The notes beneath the pieces are model-generated. The model was not told where the DNA came from. It made no database searches and was given only the letters and a program-made list of their open reading frames with translations. A stretch of DNA of 64,000 nucleotides from Lithospermum erythrorhizon (taxonomy: Eukaryota > Streptophyta > Magnoliopsida > Boraginales > Boraginaceae), in the NCBI GenBank assembly GCA_019722365.1, contig JADFUC010000749.1, positions 124,001 to 188,000 of the forward strand, read 5' to 3'. Both the position numbers and the translations under genes were made by a program. This document shows, piece after piece, positions 11,730 through 21,929 of this stretch (position 1 is its first letter; the number at the start of each line of letters is the position of its first letter).

Positions 11730-12279
11730 TAACCGGACCGGTTTTCAGCCGGTAACCGATCCGGGAACCCGGACGGTGCGATTTGTCCATCAGGCAGGAC
11801 GAAGCAATTCGGGCCAAAGTCGTACGGACGACTGGTCCCCAGCCCGATCGGTTACGGTTTATCCAAGACTTGATCCGGTCCGATATCGAAACGGTTTAGG
11901 ATGTCAGCTCGTAATTCGTATCCGAAACTGAAAATACAAAAAAAAACGAGAATACACTAATTAAAACATATTTAAGAATTCGCAATTGGGAAATAATTTA
12001 ACCTAATACAAAAAATTGAAAATAAACTAATTAAAGCATATTTAACAATTTGAAAATACTAAAAAATAGTTAAACCTAATACAAAAAAAGTCGAAAATAC
12101 AAAAAAATAACAATTCGGATCCGGTTTGATTGCTCGGTCGGATCGATTTTAGGTTACGATTTCGGATCGGATAAACATTTGGATCGGACGGATTCGGTTA
12201 TTTTGGATCGGTTTTGGAGCCGCGTCGACCGGGCGGAGTGCCGGACCGGTTTCGGTCGCCAGCCCACCAAGCAACACTA
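11730..12279. mobile_element. hAT-like non-autonomous element with 8-bp TSD
   Basis: An exact 8-bp duplication TTCTTAAC flanks the segment (11722-11729 and 12280-12287). Ends start TA on one strand and TAGTGTTGCTTGG on the other. Both subterminal regions are dense in AACCGGACCGG/ATCGGATCGG motifs, with an A-rich middle and no transposase. The two ends are not symmetrical: the left seems to lack about 25 bp of the terminal repeat. It is nested in Copia-A and therefore younger. Confidence 0.65.
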
Positions 12280-12287
12280 TTCTTAAC

Positions 12288-12870
12288 TCACCGCCACGTC
12301 ACTTAATACCGGTAAACTCACGAAACCACACCAATTCAAGTAATAAACATCGCCCGTCGGCGAGAGCCTGAACTACGAGACAAAACCTAAGCGCATACTC
12401 AAGGAAAAGATCATTACCACATAAGTTGCTTCTGGCGCTATCAAAGCAATAAATAAAATAAAAATAAATGTGCGGCAAAAGAAGGTTACTGACGTTACGT
12501 GGATGAGGGAGAAATAATTCACTGTTACGATGGAATGAACTCAAAACTTTCTCACAGCAAGGTTTTTATTGGCTGTCGTATTTGGAGCTTCAAATTGAGA
12601 ATAAATTCAAGTTCTACATCTTCTTTTTTGAACATGATCTCTCGAGAAAATGATTGTCTTTATCTCGATTATCTTTTGCTTTAAGTGAAAGAACATGATT
12701 CTTTGAGGAAATATTCTTATTTATTAATCGCGTTTATAGGAACCTTTCAGCAGTTTCAGCTTGATCCGTGGAGGTTGAGAGCGACATCTTTGAAGCTAAT
12801 ACATATTTTGCTTACATTTGTTGAAAGAGGCGATATACGCCTTTATGACTCGAGAGAAAGACCCTAAGTG
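12288..12870 (-). other. Copia-A internal sequence, no readable domain
   Basis: This lies between the hAT-like insertion and the RNase H remnant. Short open frames occur on both strands without recognisable domains. It could be a 3' spacer or a decayed extra reading frame. Confidence 0.35.
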
Positions 12871-13961
12871 AGACCCACAGCATGCTTTTCTGTCAAGTTT
12901 ACATCCTCCGTAATCGGCATCTGAATAACCTACTAGTTTGGTGAGTTTCTACTGTAGTGAACCATAATCCTCGAGAGTCACCGAGGTATCAAAATCCTCT
13001 TAGCTTCTTGACTGAGTGTGATTCCTTTGGGCATACTTGGCTCATGCTTGCTTAACAAACATAGTATCTCGTCTACTAGCTATAAGATATAGCAGACTCC
13101 CAATCATCTTTCGGTAAAGCTTATCACTAACTTTCTTTACAGAAGTATTTCCTTGGAATTTTCCATGTTGAACCGCTTTAACAGTTCTCTAGTGTATTTG
13201 CTTTGATAAATAAATATCCCATGTACAGTTTGTCTCACTTGTAACCCCAAGAAAAATGATAACTCCCCCATCATACTCATTTCAATATTTGAAGTCATGA
13301 TATTTGAAAATTCCTTACAAAGATAATCATTAGTAGCACCGAATATAATATCATCAACATATATTTGAGCGACAATAATATACGTGTCTTACGATTTAGT
13401 GAAAAGTAGTATCGACATTACCTCGTTTATATTAATTTGAACCCAGGTAGTACTTTGTTGCTAAGTTTGCCATACCGTGCTCGCGGGCTTGCTTGAACCA
13501 TAAAGAACCTTTGTAAGTTTATGCAGCATGGAGTCGGGGATGATTTGGATCTTGAGTCACAGTGGTTGTTCAACACTCTTCTTGTAGTTCTCCATTTAAG
13601 CGGTTTTCCACGTGCATTTGAGTAACTTGAATCCAGCTGAATGCATGCAAAGGCCATAAGAATCTGATAGATTCAATTTCTTCTGACGGTGCAAATGTCT
13701 AAATCAAAGTCCACCCGCCCGATTTGGTAAAATCACGCCCTATAAATCTGGACTTGTTCCTCGGAATGATCTTGTACTTGAGTTTGTTCTAAAACCCACT
13801 TTATTACTTGACTCTTGTGATAGTTTGGTAGTGGGTAGGACAAGATCCCAAACATTGTTTCTTTCAAATTGAGTGAGCTCTAATTGCATCAATTTATCCA
13901 TTTGTATCTTCAAGTGCTTCCTTGATATTCTTTGGGTCAATAGTGGAAATGAATGTTGCAT
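12871..13961 (-). pseudogene. Copia-A reverse transcriptase and RNase H
   Basis: Reading the minus strand from the high end: 13740-13961 gives MQLELTQFERNNVWDLVLP, the RT entry block. Then 13427-13657 gives a decayed YGLKQAPRAWY block (MVQASPRARYGKLSNKVL). At about 13270-13380 comes IVAQIYVDDIIFGATN with the YVDD catalytic pair intact, then MSMMGELSFFLGLQVRQ. RNase H traces such as VGYSDADYGGCKLDRK lie at 12880-12960. Frameshifts and stops separate the pieces. The IYVDDIIFGAT version is common in Tork/SIRE-type plant elements. Inactive. Confidence 0.75.
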
Positions 13962-14248
13962 TTGCCATTGCTTCTGACTTGAACTCTTTGTTTAGTCCAT
14001 CATTCTGCTTCCAATTCACTCCATGGATAAGTTGAACTTTGGCATGAAGTCTGATTCTTTTGGAGTTCCTTTTGAGTTTGATCGACTACTTGTATCACGG
14101 AGTTATACGAAGGGCCTCTTCATCGTCATACGGAGGTTGCCTGAGTTTTGTTTTTAAATCACAAATAACATTTATGGATTCAACGACTTCCGGTTCTCTT
14201 GTTGAAATTCTATAGGCTACTCCTTTCCGAGTAGCCCACCAGCGATCT

Positions 14249-15060
14249 TCATTGAGATCTTGGTTCATTTCCTTTTTCTTTTAAATTCAAAACAAAACAC
14301 ACCGCGTCAAAGACTAAAAAGTATGAAATGTTAGGAATTTTATTGAACATAATGTGATATGGTATTTTTCCAAGTATAGGTCTAATTAGGACACTATTTG
14401 ATACGTGGCAAGCAATATTCACAGCCTCTCCCCAGAAACTTTGAGGAAGGCCTCCTTCATTCTGCATGAATCTTCCCATTTTTTGTAGTGTTTTGTTCTC
14501 CGTTACGACTCCGTTCTCTTGAGGTGTTCTAGGCGGTGATAGCTTCGTGTTTTGATTCGTAGTTATTTTGCCAAAAACTCTTTAAATCATCCAAAAGTTC
14601 TATTCCTGGTCACTCACGATCTTTGATATGCGACTCCTTGTTCATTACGAACTTCGTTGGCCTTGAGTTCTCAAATTCCCCGAATGTTTCATCCTTATGA
14701 CTTAAGAAGAAAACCTAGCAGAACCGTTAATAGTCATCCACCACAATAAAGGTATACTTCTTTCCTTTTGGGGTTGCAACATTTACTAGACTGAATAGAT
14801 CCATGTGTAATAGTTCTAGAACTCGAGTGGGTGAAGCTTTTTATTTTGGTTGAAGGTAGACTAGTTGCTTTTCCCAGTTGACATCCCCCATACACACTTG
14901 ATCTTTAACAAAACTTATCTTTGGAACTCCTCTTACCAGGGATTGTGAGGAAAGCCTTTGAATGGTGGATAAACTTGTGTGTCTCATCCTTACCTGCCCT
15001 GACCAATGGTGTGCCAGTCACGGCCAAACTTAGATTTTGTCTTATGTCAAGGCTTGAACA
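14249..15060 (-). pseudogene. Copia-A integrase
   Basis: At 14249-14479 the minus strand encodes GLPQSFWGEAVNIACHVSN and PNISYFLVFDAVCFVLN, the C-terminal half of a copia integrase core. At about 14690-14840 the motifs ELLHMDLF, KKYTFIVVDDY and HKDET give the N-terminal half of the core. Near 14900-14960 ELVRGVPKISFVKDQ fits the preceding GAG-pre-integrase zinc-binding region. Several stops and frame changes. It once inserted element cDNA into the genome. Confidence 0.7.
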
Positions 15061-15371
15061 CATACATATTCCCTTCTCTGATAGCCACGAGTTTTCTTGA
15101 GGCTCCCCTCATGACTTGCATAGGTCTTATAAGAAGGCGACTTTTATACCTTTATCATAGAGGTTGACTGTACTCGACAAGTTAAAAGTTTGAATCCTTT
15201 CCTGAAGCATACATAAAATTTAATAATCACTTCGGTCCAACTAACCATTTCTTTACCAATGATTTTCTTAACTTTCGGACTCTCCAAAGTAGGCGATCCA
15301 TCGTTAAAGTCGAGTTATGTTGGAGAACAAAAGACTTAATCCCCGGTCGTATGTCTTGGCGGCCCAGCTGT

Positions 15372-15662
15372 CTAGAAAGCGATTACTCTTCTTTGCTCAT
15401 TGCAGTGAGTTAGACAAAAGTCCTTGTTTCTCTTATATCTATTTCCTTCTCTGCATTCCGATCTATAATGTTCCTTTTGTTGACACTTATAGCATGTGAT
15501 GTCCCTTCTGCTTCTTGTGCCTTTGTTGGACTGCTGTTCCTCTAGAAGCCTCAAATTTCTCTTGATCATTTGTACTAAATCTTGTTTATTGGACTTCTCT
15601 TTAACAACATGTAGGGCAATGTTTCTTTCATACCCCTTCTTCGAATTTTCATCTTGTTTCAA
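15372..15662 (-). pseudogene. Copia-A gag, CCHC zinc knuckle
   Basis: An open stretch of 96 codons contains CYKCQQKEHYRSEC, a CX2CX4HX4C zinc knuckle of the nucleocapsid part of gag, preceded by a basic RSRRD stretch. This domain packages element RNA. The capsid part should lie at 15663-16340 but is only faintly readable. Confidence 0.7.
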
Positions 15663-16347
15663 CTTAAATACTCATACAAACAACCTTCGGTTAAGTCCTC
15701 AGAGAGAGTTACTTCATTCGGATTTTGAGATTTGTGAGAGCAGCCGTTGCGTTCCATGAGAACTTGTCTTTAGAGGCGTAAATTGCCTTATTGCAGCACT
15801 TCCCATACGTGTGTATGTTTGTCGAGCCGAGTTAGTTGATGGAGTTTTCCAGTGCGGAATCTCATGTCACTTAAATGCTCGTAAATCTTTCATTGTGAAA
15901 GTTCTACTTAACTTTGGTGAGAAGAAGCGATCAATTATCGCTTAACTTGACTTGTACCTTCGTAGGTTGTGAGAATGACATCCACATCTCTTTGGCGATG
16001 CCGCATGCTGCCCGGCTACTGCTATACTCGGGTTAGAAGCTCATGATGATATTTCTTGCCACTTTTATTGAGTTGAACCTTTTTCTTCTCATCGCCCCAT
16101 AGTCGTCAATAGTTTTTCGATGTCTCCATCCTTGAGTTTGACTTCATAATCTCCATATCAATAACTCACTTGACAAACCAAAATCGGTTAGTCGATGTAT
16201 GTTACCGTCTGTCTTTCCGGAATCCAAAATTAATTTTGTCGAGCAAAGGGACTACGGGCCGAGGCAGGTAACTGTTGAGGATAAATAAAAGGTACTCGGT
16301 AGCCATGATTGTTAGAACACAAGATGTTAGTCTTTATTTGTGTTCGC

Positions 16348-16361
16348 TGCTCGATACCACT
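16348..16361 (-). other. Copia-A primer-binding site
   Basis: On the minus strand TGGTATCGAGCA directly follows the 5' LTR end. It resembles TGGTATCAGAGC, complementary to the 3' end of plant initiator tRNA-Met, with a small indel. Confidence 0.6.
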
Positions 16362-17124
16362 TGATGTCCCAAGTGTTACTATAATGGAAGTAACACTAAG
16401 CTAACTCGATAGCAATGATACAAAAAGTAAAAGACACGAGAAAATTTTTTATACATGTTGGGCGAAGGTGCGTCACTTGTCTTAGTGTGTCGCTGTTGGC
16501 TCGCGTGTTCAGCTAATAATAATGCGAGGCGCAGCGCAGTATGAGTGTCTGAAGCAATCAACCCGACAAACTACTTAGACTTATTTAGTATTCAAGCTTG
16601 TGAGAATCACTTTCAATTCTTTTCTCGCTCGAACACACATATAATTCCCGAACAACCGATGCTATAAATAGGTAAAGCTCTAATTTATACTACTTCGTCA
16701 CTCTCACGGGTAGTTCACGTGCCGCCGTTGATCGCTTTGATCGATCCCTTGATCACTTGATTGCCGTCGTGATGCTTGATTCTTGTCTCGATCTTCAACG
16801 ACTGAATTCGAGATACGCTTACTTGACCACAGGCTTTCCTTTGAGCTACAACGAGATTGATTACTTCCTCAAATCACCCGATTCGATTGCGTCTGTGCTT
16901 TCCATAGTTAATGATCCGCTGCATTAAGTTCTTAAATTGACGGTCAAGCGCTAAGCGTGGTCTTTCTCGTTAAGATGATTGCGCCCAATCACGCCATCAT
17001 GATTGATCTTGATGATATATCAATCATCTTGATTGATCCTCTTTTCTTGCCTTCGTGCATTAACTTCATGCAGGATCTTTGTCACGTCATTGCTGAGGGT
17101 TTGTTTTTACAAAATATATCAGCG
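16362..17124 (-). repeat. Copia-A 5' LTR
   Basis: Its low end, TGATGTCCCAAGTG, matches 5165 onward, and its remainder matches 10834-11474, for example CTTCGTGCATTAACT and TTGATTGATCCTCTTTT. The outer end is decayed (AGCG in place of AACA). Repeated GATTGATC/TTGATCGATCC motifs fill the U3 part. Confidence 0.75.
16684..16690 (-). promoter_or_regulatory. TATA box of Copia-A 5' LTR
   Basis: GTATAAAT on the minus strand, at the same place as in the other LTR. The element would be transcribed toward lower coordinates. Confidence 0.45.
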
Positions 17125-17493
17125 TTTATGTTCGCTAGTAACGAAAGAATCCAGTATGTTTAGCACGATGACCACAATGCTCGGTGTATCCGATAAGTAA
17201 GAAGTACTAGATATGAAGGGTAAAGATCTAACGACTTTATAGGGGGTGTCTAATATGCGATACCCTGAATGCGAAGATTGTGACGCTATTCACATGCAGC
17301 GTCTTTACCGCCAGAGACGGTACAAAATAAAGAGTCCGTCACAGTAACCACGCTTGCTCAGCGGTGAGGTGAGTCAATACAAAGAGAATATGAGAAAGCA
17401 GTGCGATTGACTTGTGGAATCGGAAAAAAAATTGAAGACACAATATGAGGTTTAGGAATTAGATGTTTGAGAAAAAAAAATTATCCTAGCCGT
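17125..17493 (-). other. Copia-B 5' internal remnant (gag region)
   Basis: Sequence between the Copia-A insertion and the Copia-B PBS. This is where gag should begin, but no open frame or zinc knuckle is readable. The short length suggests a deletion before or at the nested insertion. Confidence 0.5.
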
Positions 17494-17509
17494 ATTAGCT
17501 CTGATACAA
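17494..17509 (-). other. Copia-B primer-binding site
   Basis: The minus strand reads TTGTATCAGAGCTAATA just inside the 5' LTR. It differs from TGGTATCAGAGC at one or two bases. Confidence 0.7.
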
Positions 17510-17657
17510 TGTAAAATTTGATAAATTCTTTGATTATTATTGATGACAATAGTACAATATACTACATGATAGACCTAATGGGCTAAACAACCTAATACCA
17601 ACACAATAAGAATAACAGACTAATACAATAACTACTCGTATAATAAATCTCCTAATA
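17510..17657 (-). repeat. Copia-B 5' LTR
   Basis: Direct-repeat partner of 2350-2502 with the same end bases and small differences, followed by the target duplication GCATT. Confidence 0.8.
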
Positions 17658-17915
17658 GCATTTTTTTTAAATGAGTAAATATTATCTTAAATTGATCCTT
17701 CATACGTTACATATATTGTGATCAAATCGTAATGAACTATCAAAACGAAATTAGAGTGGCTAAGGTGATAGTGAATGGATAAAAAAAACCTCTGGTCACT
17801 AATAATAGTTGAACCCAAGACCCTGAGGATAACTTTATAACACACTTACCAACTAAGCTATCAATATTTTTGATGGTTCGACTCAACCACCCCGAACATA
17901 ATTAGGTCCGCCCTG

Positions 17916-18508
17916 TCCGAGCTTGATTTCAATTCTTCGATCTCGAACAGAGTCGAACCAAATGTAAATACAAGTCATAGCATATCCGAGCCTTACTCGA
18001 TTCCATAGAATTCGACTTGCTTAGAAGTTACAAGTATATAAATCTCCAATATATATTTCTTCCACAAAGAAAGATGCCTGTCAAAGTATGAACATACAGG
18101 TTGGCAAAACATGAACAAAGAGTAGTTTATGAAAGAATCTTGTTCTTCCTTTTCTCATTATTAACAATTTGACATTGATTTTGTACATGGTGATATGCAC
18201 AATGCAAAAGGAAAGAATAACATAATTGAAATCTATCTAAAATACATTATGGTAATTCTTAGATTTGATATGATTTCCGTATTTATAAAATTATATATGA
18301 AATAAATTCTTATATATTCCTAATTTAATAATTCCTCTACTACAAAATTAATTTTTTTTTAAAACTACCATACAAGGACGATCACATGCATCAACTTGGA
18401 GAAAAATAATCGCTTCGAATATATGAATAATTATAATTGAATTATAAAAAAAAGGTGACAATAAGAAGTTTACACATCAGGGCTAATAAATAATTAAATA
18501 ATTTTACC
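17916..18508. other. Intergenic, downstream flank of the DUF1645 gene
   Basis: A+T-rich sequence with no gene-like open frame. For the minus-strand gene at 18509-19461 this is the 3' side and should hold its 3' UTR and polyadenylation signals. I cannot place a unique signal. Confidence 0.4.
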
Positions 18509-19461
18509 TTATAGTGGAGAGAAATTTCTACCTATACTATTGACCGTGGTGAAAAAACCAACAAGGTCTTGTCTGTAAGGTAAATATGATTTCCTCTTAG
18601 GCATTTCACCATTCGCTTTGGTTGACTTTGGAGATCTAGTTGGACTTTCATTTCCTCTCATGACATCTCTATTTGCTGGTGAATAAAGCATTCTACGAGT
18701 TGGTGATGATGTTGTAGTAGTAGTTGACTTTTTTCCTTTTGCTACATATGATAATTTTTTCTTGCTTTCATTTTTTTCTTCTTTTCTTTTTGGAGTTAAA
18801 AAGATGAATGAATCCTTCCCCTCACTATTGCTCCGTCGCAATAAGTCCCGGAGCTTCCATCGCTTTGATCCGAATCCGGTGGATTTGCTCTTATTGCACA
18901 TACTTGGCGACGGTGGAGCCGCCTTCGGCTTCCACATGCAATCTGCTCGGGAGGTATTTCGGCTTACGTCGGCCTCGGCGATGATGAGGAAGGTGGTTCA
19001 TGATCTTTATGCTCCTCGATAAATAATTTACTTAATGAAACTTTTATCATATCTGGTGAAAGAAGTTGTTCATATTTATGATCCGAACTCGAAGAACTTG
19101 GTATGTTGAAATTCATGTGAGAATTTCCTACATTTTGTTCGCGATCTTCTGAATAAATATTATTCAGAAAATCGCGATTAAAAATTGGAAAAATGGGAGA
19201 CTGAGATTTCGTACCAAATATCATTTTCTCTCCCGAAACTTCAAATTCATCTGTAAGTACTAAAGAAAATTCAAAATCATCCTCTTCATCGTCAACATTT
19301 TGATAGTAATTCTCTGCAATGCCTGGTAGTAAACTATCGTGACCAAATTGAACATCACCGTCACCTTCACTAGTAACTTTAGAAGCGATTTCTGCTAAAT
19401 TGTTATTTCCAGAATAGCTATTGAAGCTTGGACATATCCATTGATCATGATCACTTTGCAT
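18509..19461 (-). CDS. DUF1645 family protein, frameshifted
   Basis: A single-exon plant gene of about 317 codons, in two overlapping frames: 19461-18964 (165 codons) and the frame that ends at 18509. The N-terminal part has [20 protein letters not shown], an acidic [13 protein letters not shown] block and [12 protein letters not shown]. The C-terminal part has [20 protein letters not shown] and, at the end, [13 protein letters not shown]. These are hallmark blocks of the plant DUF1645 family (PF07816), whose molecular role is largely unknown. The reading must shift by one base near 18970-18990, just after a serine run (PPSSSSP). There the other frame continues as EADVSRN into [12 protein letters not shown]. 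Length and block order are normal. The break may be a recent null allele or a consensus error; otherwise the gene looks functional. Its start ATG is the first after a clear TATA region. Confidence 0.85.
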
Positions 19462-19565
19462 TTCTTTAGATGTGTATATAAGACAGAAATTGTATATGTT
19501 TATTTATGTATAGGTGTAAAGTGGAGAGAAGAAAGGAACACTAGGGACTCTTACGTAGAAGTTGT

Positions 19566-19577
19566 TTATATATATAG
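19566..19577 (-). promoter_or_regulatory. TATA box of the DUF1645 gene
   Basis: The minus strand reads CTATATATATAAAC, about 105-115 bp upstream of the ATG at 19461. A C/T-rich leader (TTTCTTCTCTCCACTTTAC) follows. The spacing leaves a 5' UTR of about 70-80 bp. Confidence 0.6.
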
Positions 19578-19579
19578 GA

Positions 19580-20299
19580 TGAGCAAAGACACCACGATGT
19601 GGTATTCCTTTCATTAAAAAAATTATCAAGTTTTGAATTTCAAATCTTATAATAATGAATTAAAAATACTACATATATAAAAATACATTATTGTTTATAA
19701 ATTTTATTATTAACATGATAAATTAAAATTTTAAGCATCAATTAGGTTATGATTATTTTTGTCTCTTAAATTGAATTTGATAATATTTTGAAATTGAAGG
19801 AGAAATATTTTGATAATATTAGGTTACTACTTTTACGAAAGAGATGTTAGCTCACACGCGTTCTTCTAGAATCAATTTACTGTCAAGCCCGCCTCTGCAT
19901 TAAATAATCGCCATATATATGTATACATATTAATTAATTGTTCGTGGAAATATATATATTCAAGAATACAACTTTGAGCCCTGTGGACGTAGCGATGACG
20001 AAGCATGTAGACAAAGCAACGTGCTGTTTCAATAGCTACTACATTGTACACTCCGCCGACTCAAGCGTATGAAATACGACTATAGATGAAGTGAAAGAAT
20101 GGAGTCTACATCACGAGAGGCAGATAAGACTAAGGGAGAAGACAAAGCTCAATCTTTCCATTCCAACACTCATTCTAAAACTTTAGAAAGATTCTATGTT
20201 CAAAAGAGTTCGAGCGTGTTCAACATGTGAGACGAATCGTAAGACTCTCGTAGAGTTGCCTGTGTTCAAGAAGAAATACATCCTTTTAAGAAATTTGAG
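19580..20299. other. Upstream region of the DUF1645 gene, then repeat-like DNA
   Basis: A+T-rich promoter-distal sequence to about 19960, then a shift to more mixed composition that continues to 23.6 kb. GCCCGCCTCTGC near 19889 resembles a hAT-type end, but I found no partner. No gene seen. Confidence 0.4.
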
Positions 20300-20700
20300 G
20301 ATCCTTCTAGATATTCAACGCATTTAATATCCATATGAATAAAAGCACCTTTCCCCGACCACAAGCCTACTAAGGCTTCAGAACATATCCACTATGTTCA
20401 ACACGCCTTCTAAAAGCCGGATATGGTTATTATGACTACTAAGCCGTTAAGGCTACCAAGAACATTAATCTCATTATGTCCAAAGAAGCCTCTAAATCCT
20501 ATTGTGGTTATTCTAATTACTAAGTCGCTAGCGTCAACCGAATATATCAACTTTTCCAATACGCCTCTAAAGCCGGACAAGGGCATCCAGACCGCAAGCC
20601 TCCAAAGACGGTCGAGACATATCAACAGTATCTAACGAGCTTCGAAAAGCCACATGGATGTACATCCTACCAAATAAGAGAATTAGACTAACCATCTCAA
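20300..20700. repeat. Degenerate tandem repeat, period about 78 bp
   Basis: The anchor AACATATCCACTATGTTCAA (20382) recurs in altered form at about 20461, 20541 and 20616, spaced 79, 80 and 75 bp. Each unit also holds a version of ACGCCTCTAAAGCCGGA and AAGCCTCCAAAGA. At least four units are visible, and the edges are blurred. Open frames across it come from the repeat and have no known domain. Confidence 0.6.
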
Positions 20701-21929
20701 GATCAAGCTAATCAAGCCTCGAAAGCAAGATTAATCAAGACAACATCAGTATCAGCACAAACCTGGCTACAAAGAACTTTAAAGTTAAGCCGTTAAAGCT
20801 TTCCGAAAGGAGATAATTCAAGATGGGAGAACGCCAGTAAGGTTCCTATATTGTAACTTCAGACCAAAGTACAAGGGAATACCGCTAAAACCCTTGGATC
20901 TGGGGACTAAGGTCAAGTTGGAAATCATGATGCTTGAGACAAATGCATGTGCTAATACCTGAAAACACAAGACACGGCGGTAAGATAAAAGTCAAAAAAG
21001 CAAAGATCGCGATAGCCTCCAGAGGCGCAACATACATGTACCCAAGTGCATGACAAATGCCAAGGTATCAGCTTGAAGGATGTAGGTACCTCATTTATCT
21101 ATCCATATTTCATGTTATGAATATCGAGGAATGAAATGAAGCGTCCCTATACCAACAAGCAAAATACCCAAGTCTCACTCACACATCTAGCCACGTTTTG
21201 GGGACCAAGTATCGTTGTAGAACGGTGAAACGATACCCCGGCCACACGACGCCGCTTTGGCTGAAATCAATAATCCAACATACTGAAGAGAATATATACG
21301 CAAGTATCAACTCATGTTGCGGAATGAAAAACGCTGTGAACCCATAAATGGTCAATATCTAAAACAATACTAACCTTAAACGCATTTCAAGTGGGTAATA
21401 ACCTCAGTAAAAGGTTAGCGCCCAACTACTCCCCTCGGTAAAGAGCATAAAGTGCCTAAATGCCTCATGGATGTTGTTAATAAACACCTCCAACAAACTC
21501 TGACATGAAGTCTAAACTATCCATCAAAATGAACTACGCTTGACTTGATCTCAAGGAATAATTCAAGGAAATGAGGAAGCTTTGAATGTCTCCAAGCTCA
21601 AATATAACCTATCAAAAAGTCTTGTCCCTCAGTCTATCATGTGTGGTCAGCCAAGAGAACACAAACAAAAAGAAGACTAGAGGCAAAAGCACAACAACAA
21701 AGCCAAATCAGAGACATCGAAACCAACAACAAAAGCAAATCAGACATCCAACAAGTTTAACAAGAGACCACGCCATCCATAAAGAAAATAAGACGAAAAT
21801 AAAGATCTTTTGAAAACCAACAAGCGCTGAAAATGAATATTATCCGGGTCGAACCCGACACCTATCACAGCATGCATCAGATTCGAGGAGCACCAGAGAC
21901 ATCTAAAATTTATCAAAATAATAATTAAA
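20701..21929. other. Non-coding, repeat-like sequence
   Basis: Composition resembles the flanking repeat blocks. No domain or clear terminal structure was seen. It may be internal non-coding sequence of a large LTR element whose LTR-like part follows. Confidence 0.35.

Larger units (their letters stand above)
5165..17124 (-). mobile_element. Copia-A, Ty1/copia element, nested in Copia-B
   Basis: LTRs of about 760-810 bp begin TGTTGACATGTTTT on the minus strand and end GGGACATCA. A PPT lies at 11475-11488 and a degenerate tRNA-Met PBS at 16348-16361. The order from the high-coordinate side is gag zinc knuckle, integrase, RT, RNase H, which is the copia order. The likely target duplication is CTTAT (5160-5164) against TTTAT (17125-17129). 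All reading frames are broken. Its 3' LTR is split by a gypsy LTR and its 3' untranslated part by a hAT-like element. The lineage is Tork- or SIRE-like; I cannot decide which. Confidence 0.75.
2350..17657 (-). mobile_element. Copia-B, Ty1/copia element, interrupted
   Basis: Two short LTRs of about 150 bp bound the element. A PBS matching initiator tRNA-Met lies inside the high-coordinate LTR, a PPT lies inside the low-coordinate LTR, and the 5-bp target duplication GCATT is exact (2345-2349 and 17658-17662). Integrase and reverse transcriptase remnants lie at 3183-5164 on the minus strand. Copia-A is inserted at 5165-17124. Only about 3 kb of its own internal sequence remains, so gag, protease and part of integrase are shortened or lost. 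It cannot be autonomous. Confidence 0.75.
2233..17915. mobile_element. hAT-like MITE split by nested retrotransposons
   Basis: The left end starts CAGGGGCGGAT at 2233. The right end, read on the opposite strand from 17915, starts CAGGGCGGACC, giving imperfect terminal inverted repeats of hAT style. The flanks are TTCGAGCT (2225-2232) and TCCGAGCT (17916-17923), which match at 7 of 8 bases, the duplication size of hAT elements. Without the retrotransposons inside it the element would be about 370 bp (2233-2349 plus 17663-17915) with no coding capacity. It is the oldest layer of the stack. Confidence 0.6.

Noticed and set aside
16668..16680. CTATAAATAGG on the plus strand as a promoter
   Set aside because: It points opposite to the Copia-A element and is not kept in the other LTR, where the equivalent sequence lacks the box.
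19880..19900. GCCCGCCTCTGC as a hAT right terminus
   Set aside because: No matching CAGAGGCGG left end or 8-bp duplication could be found nearby.
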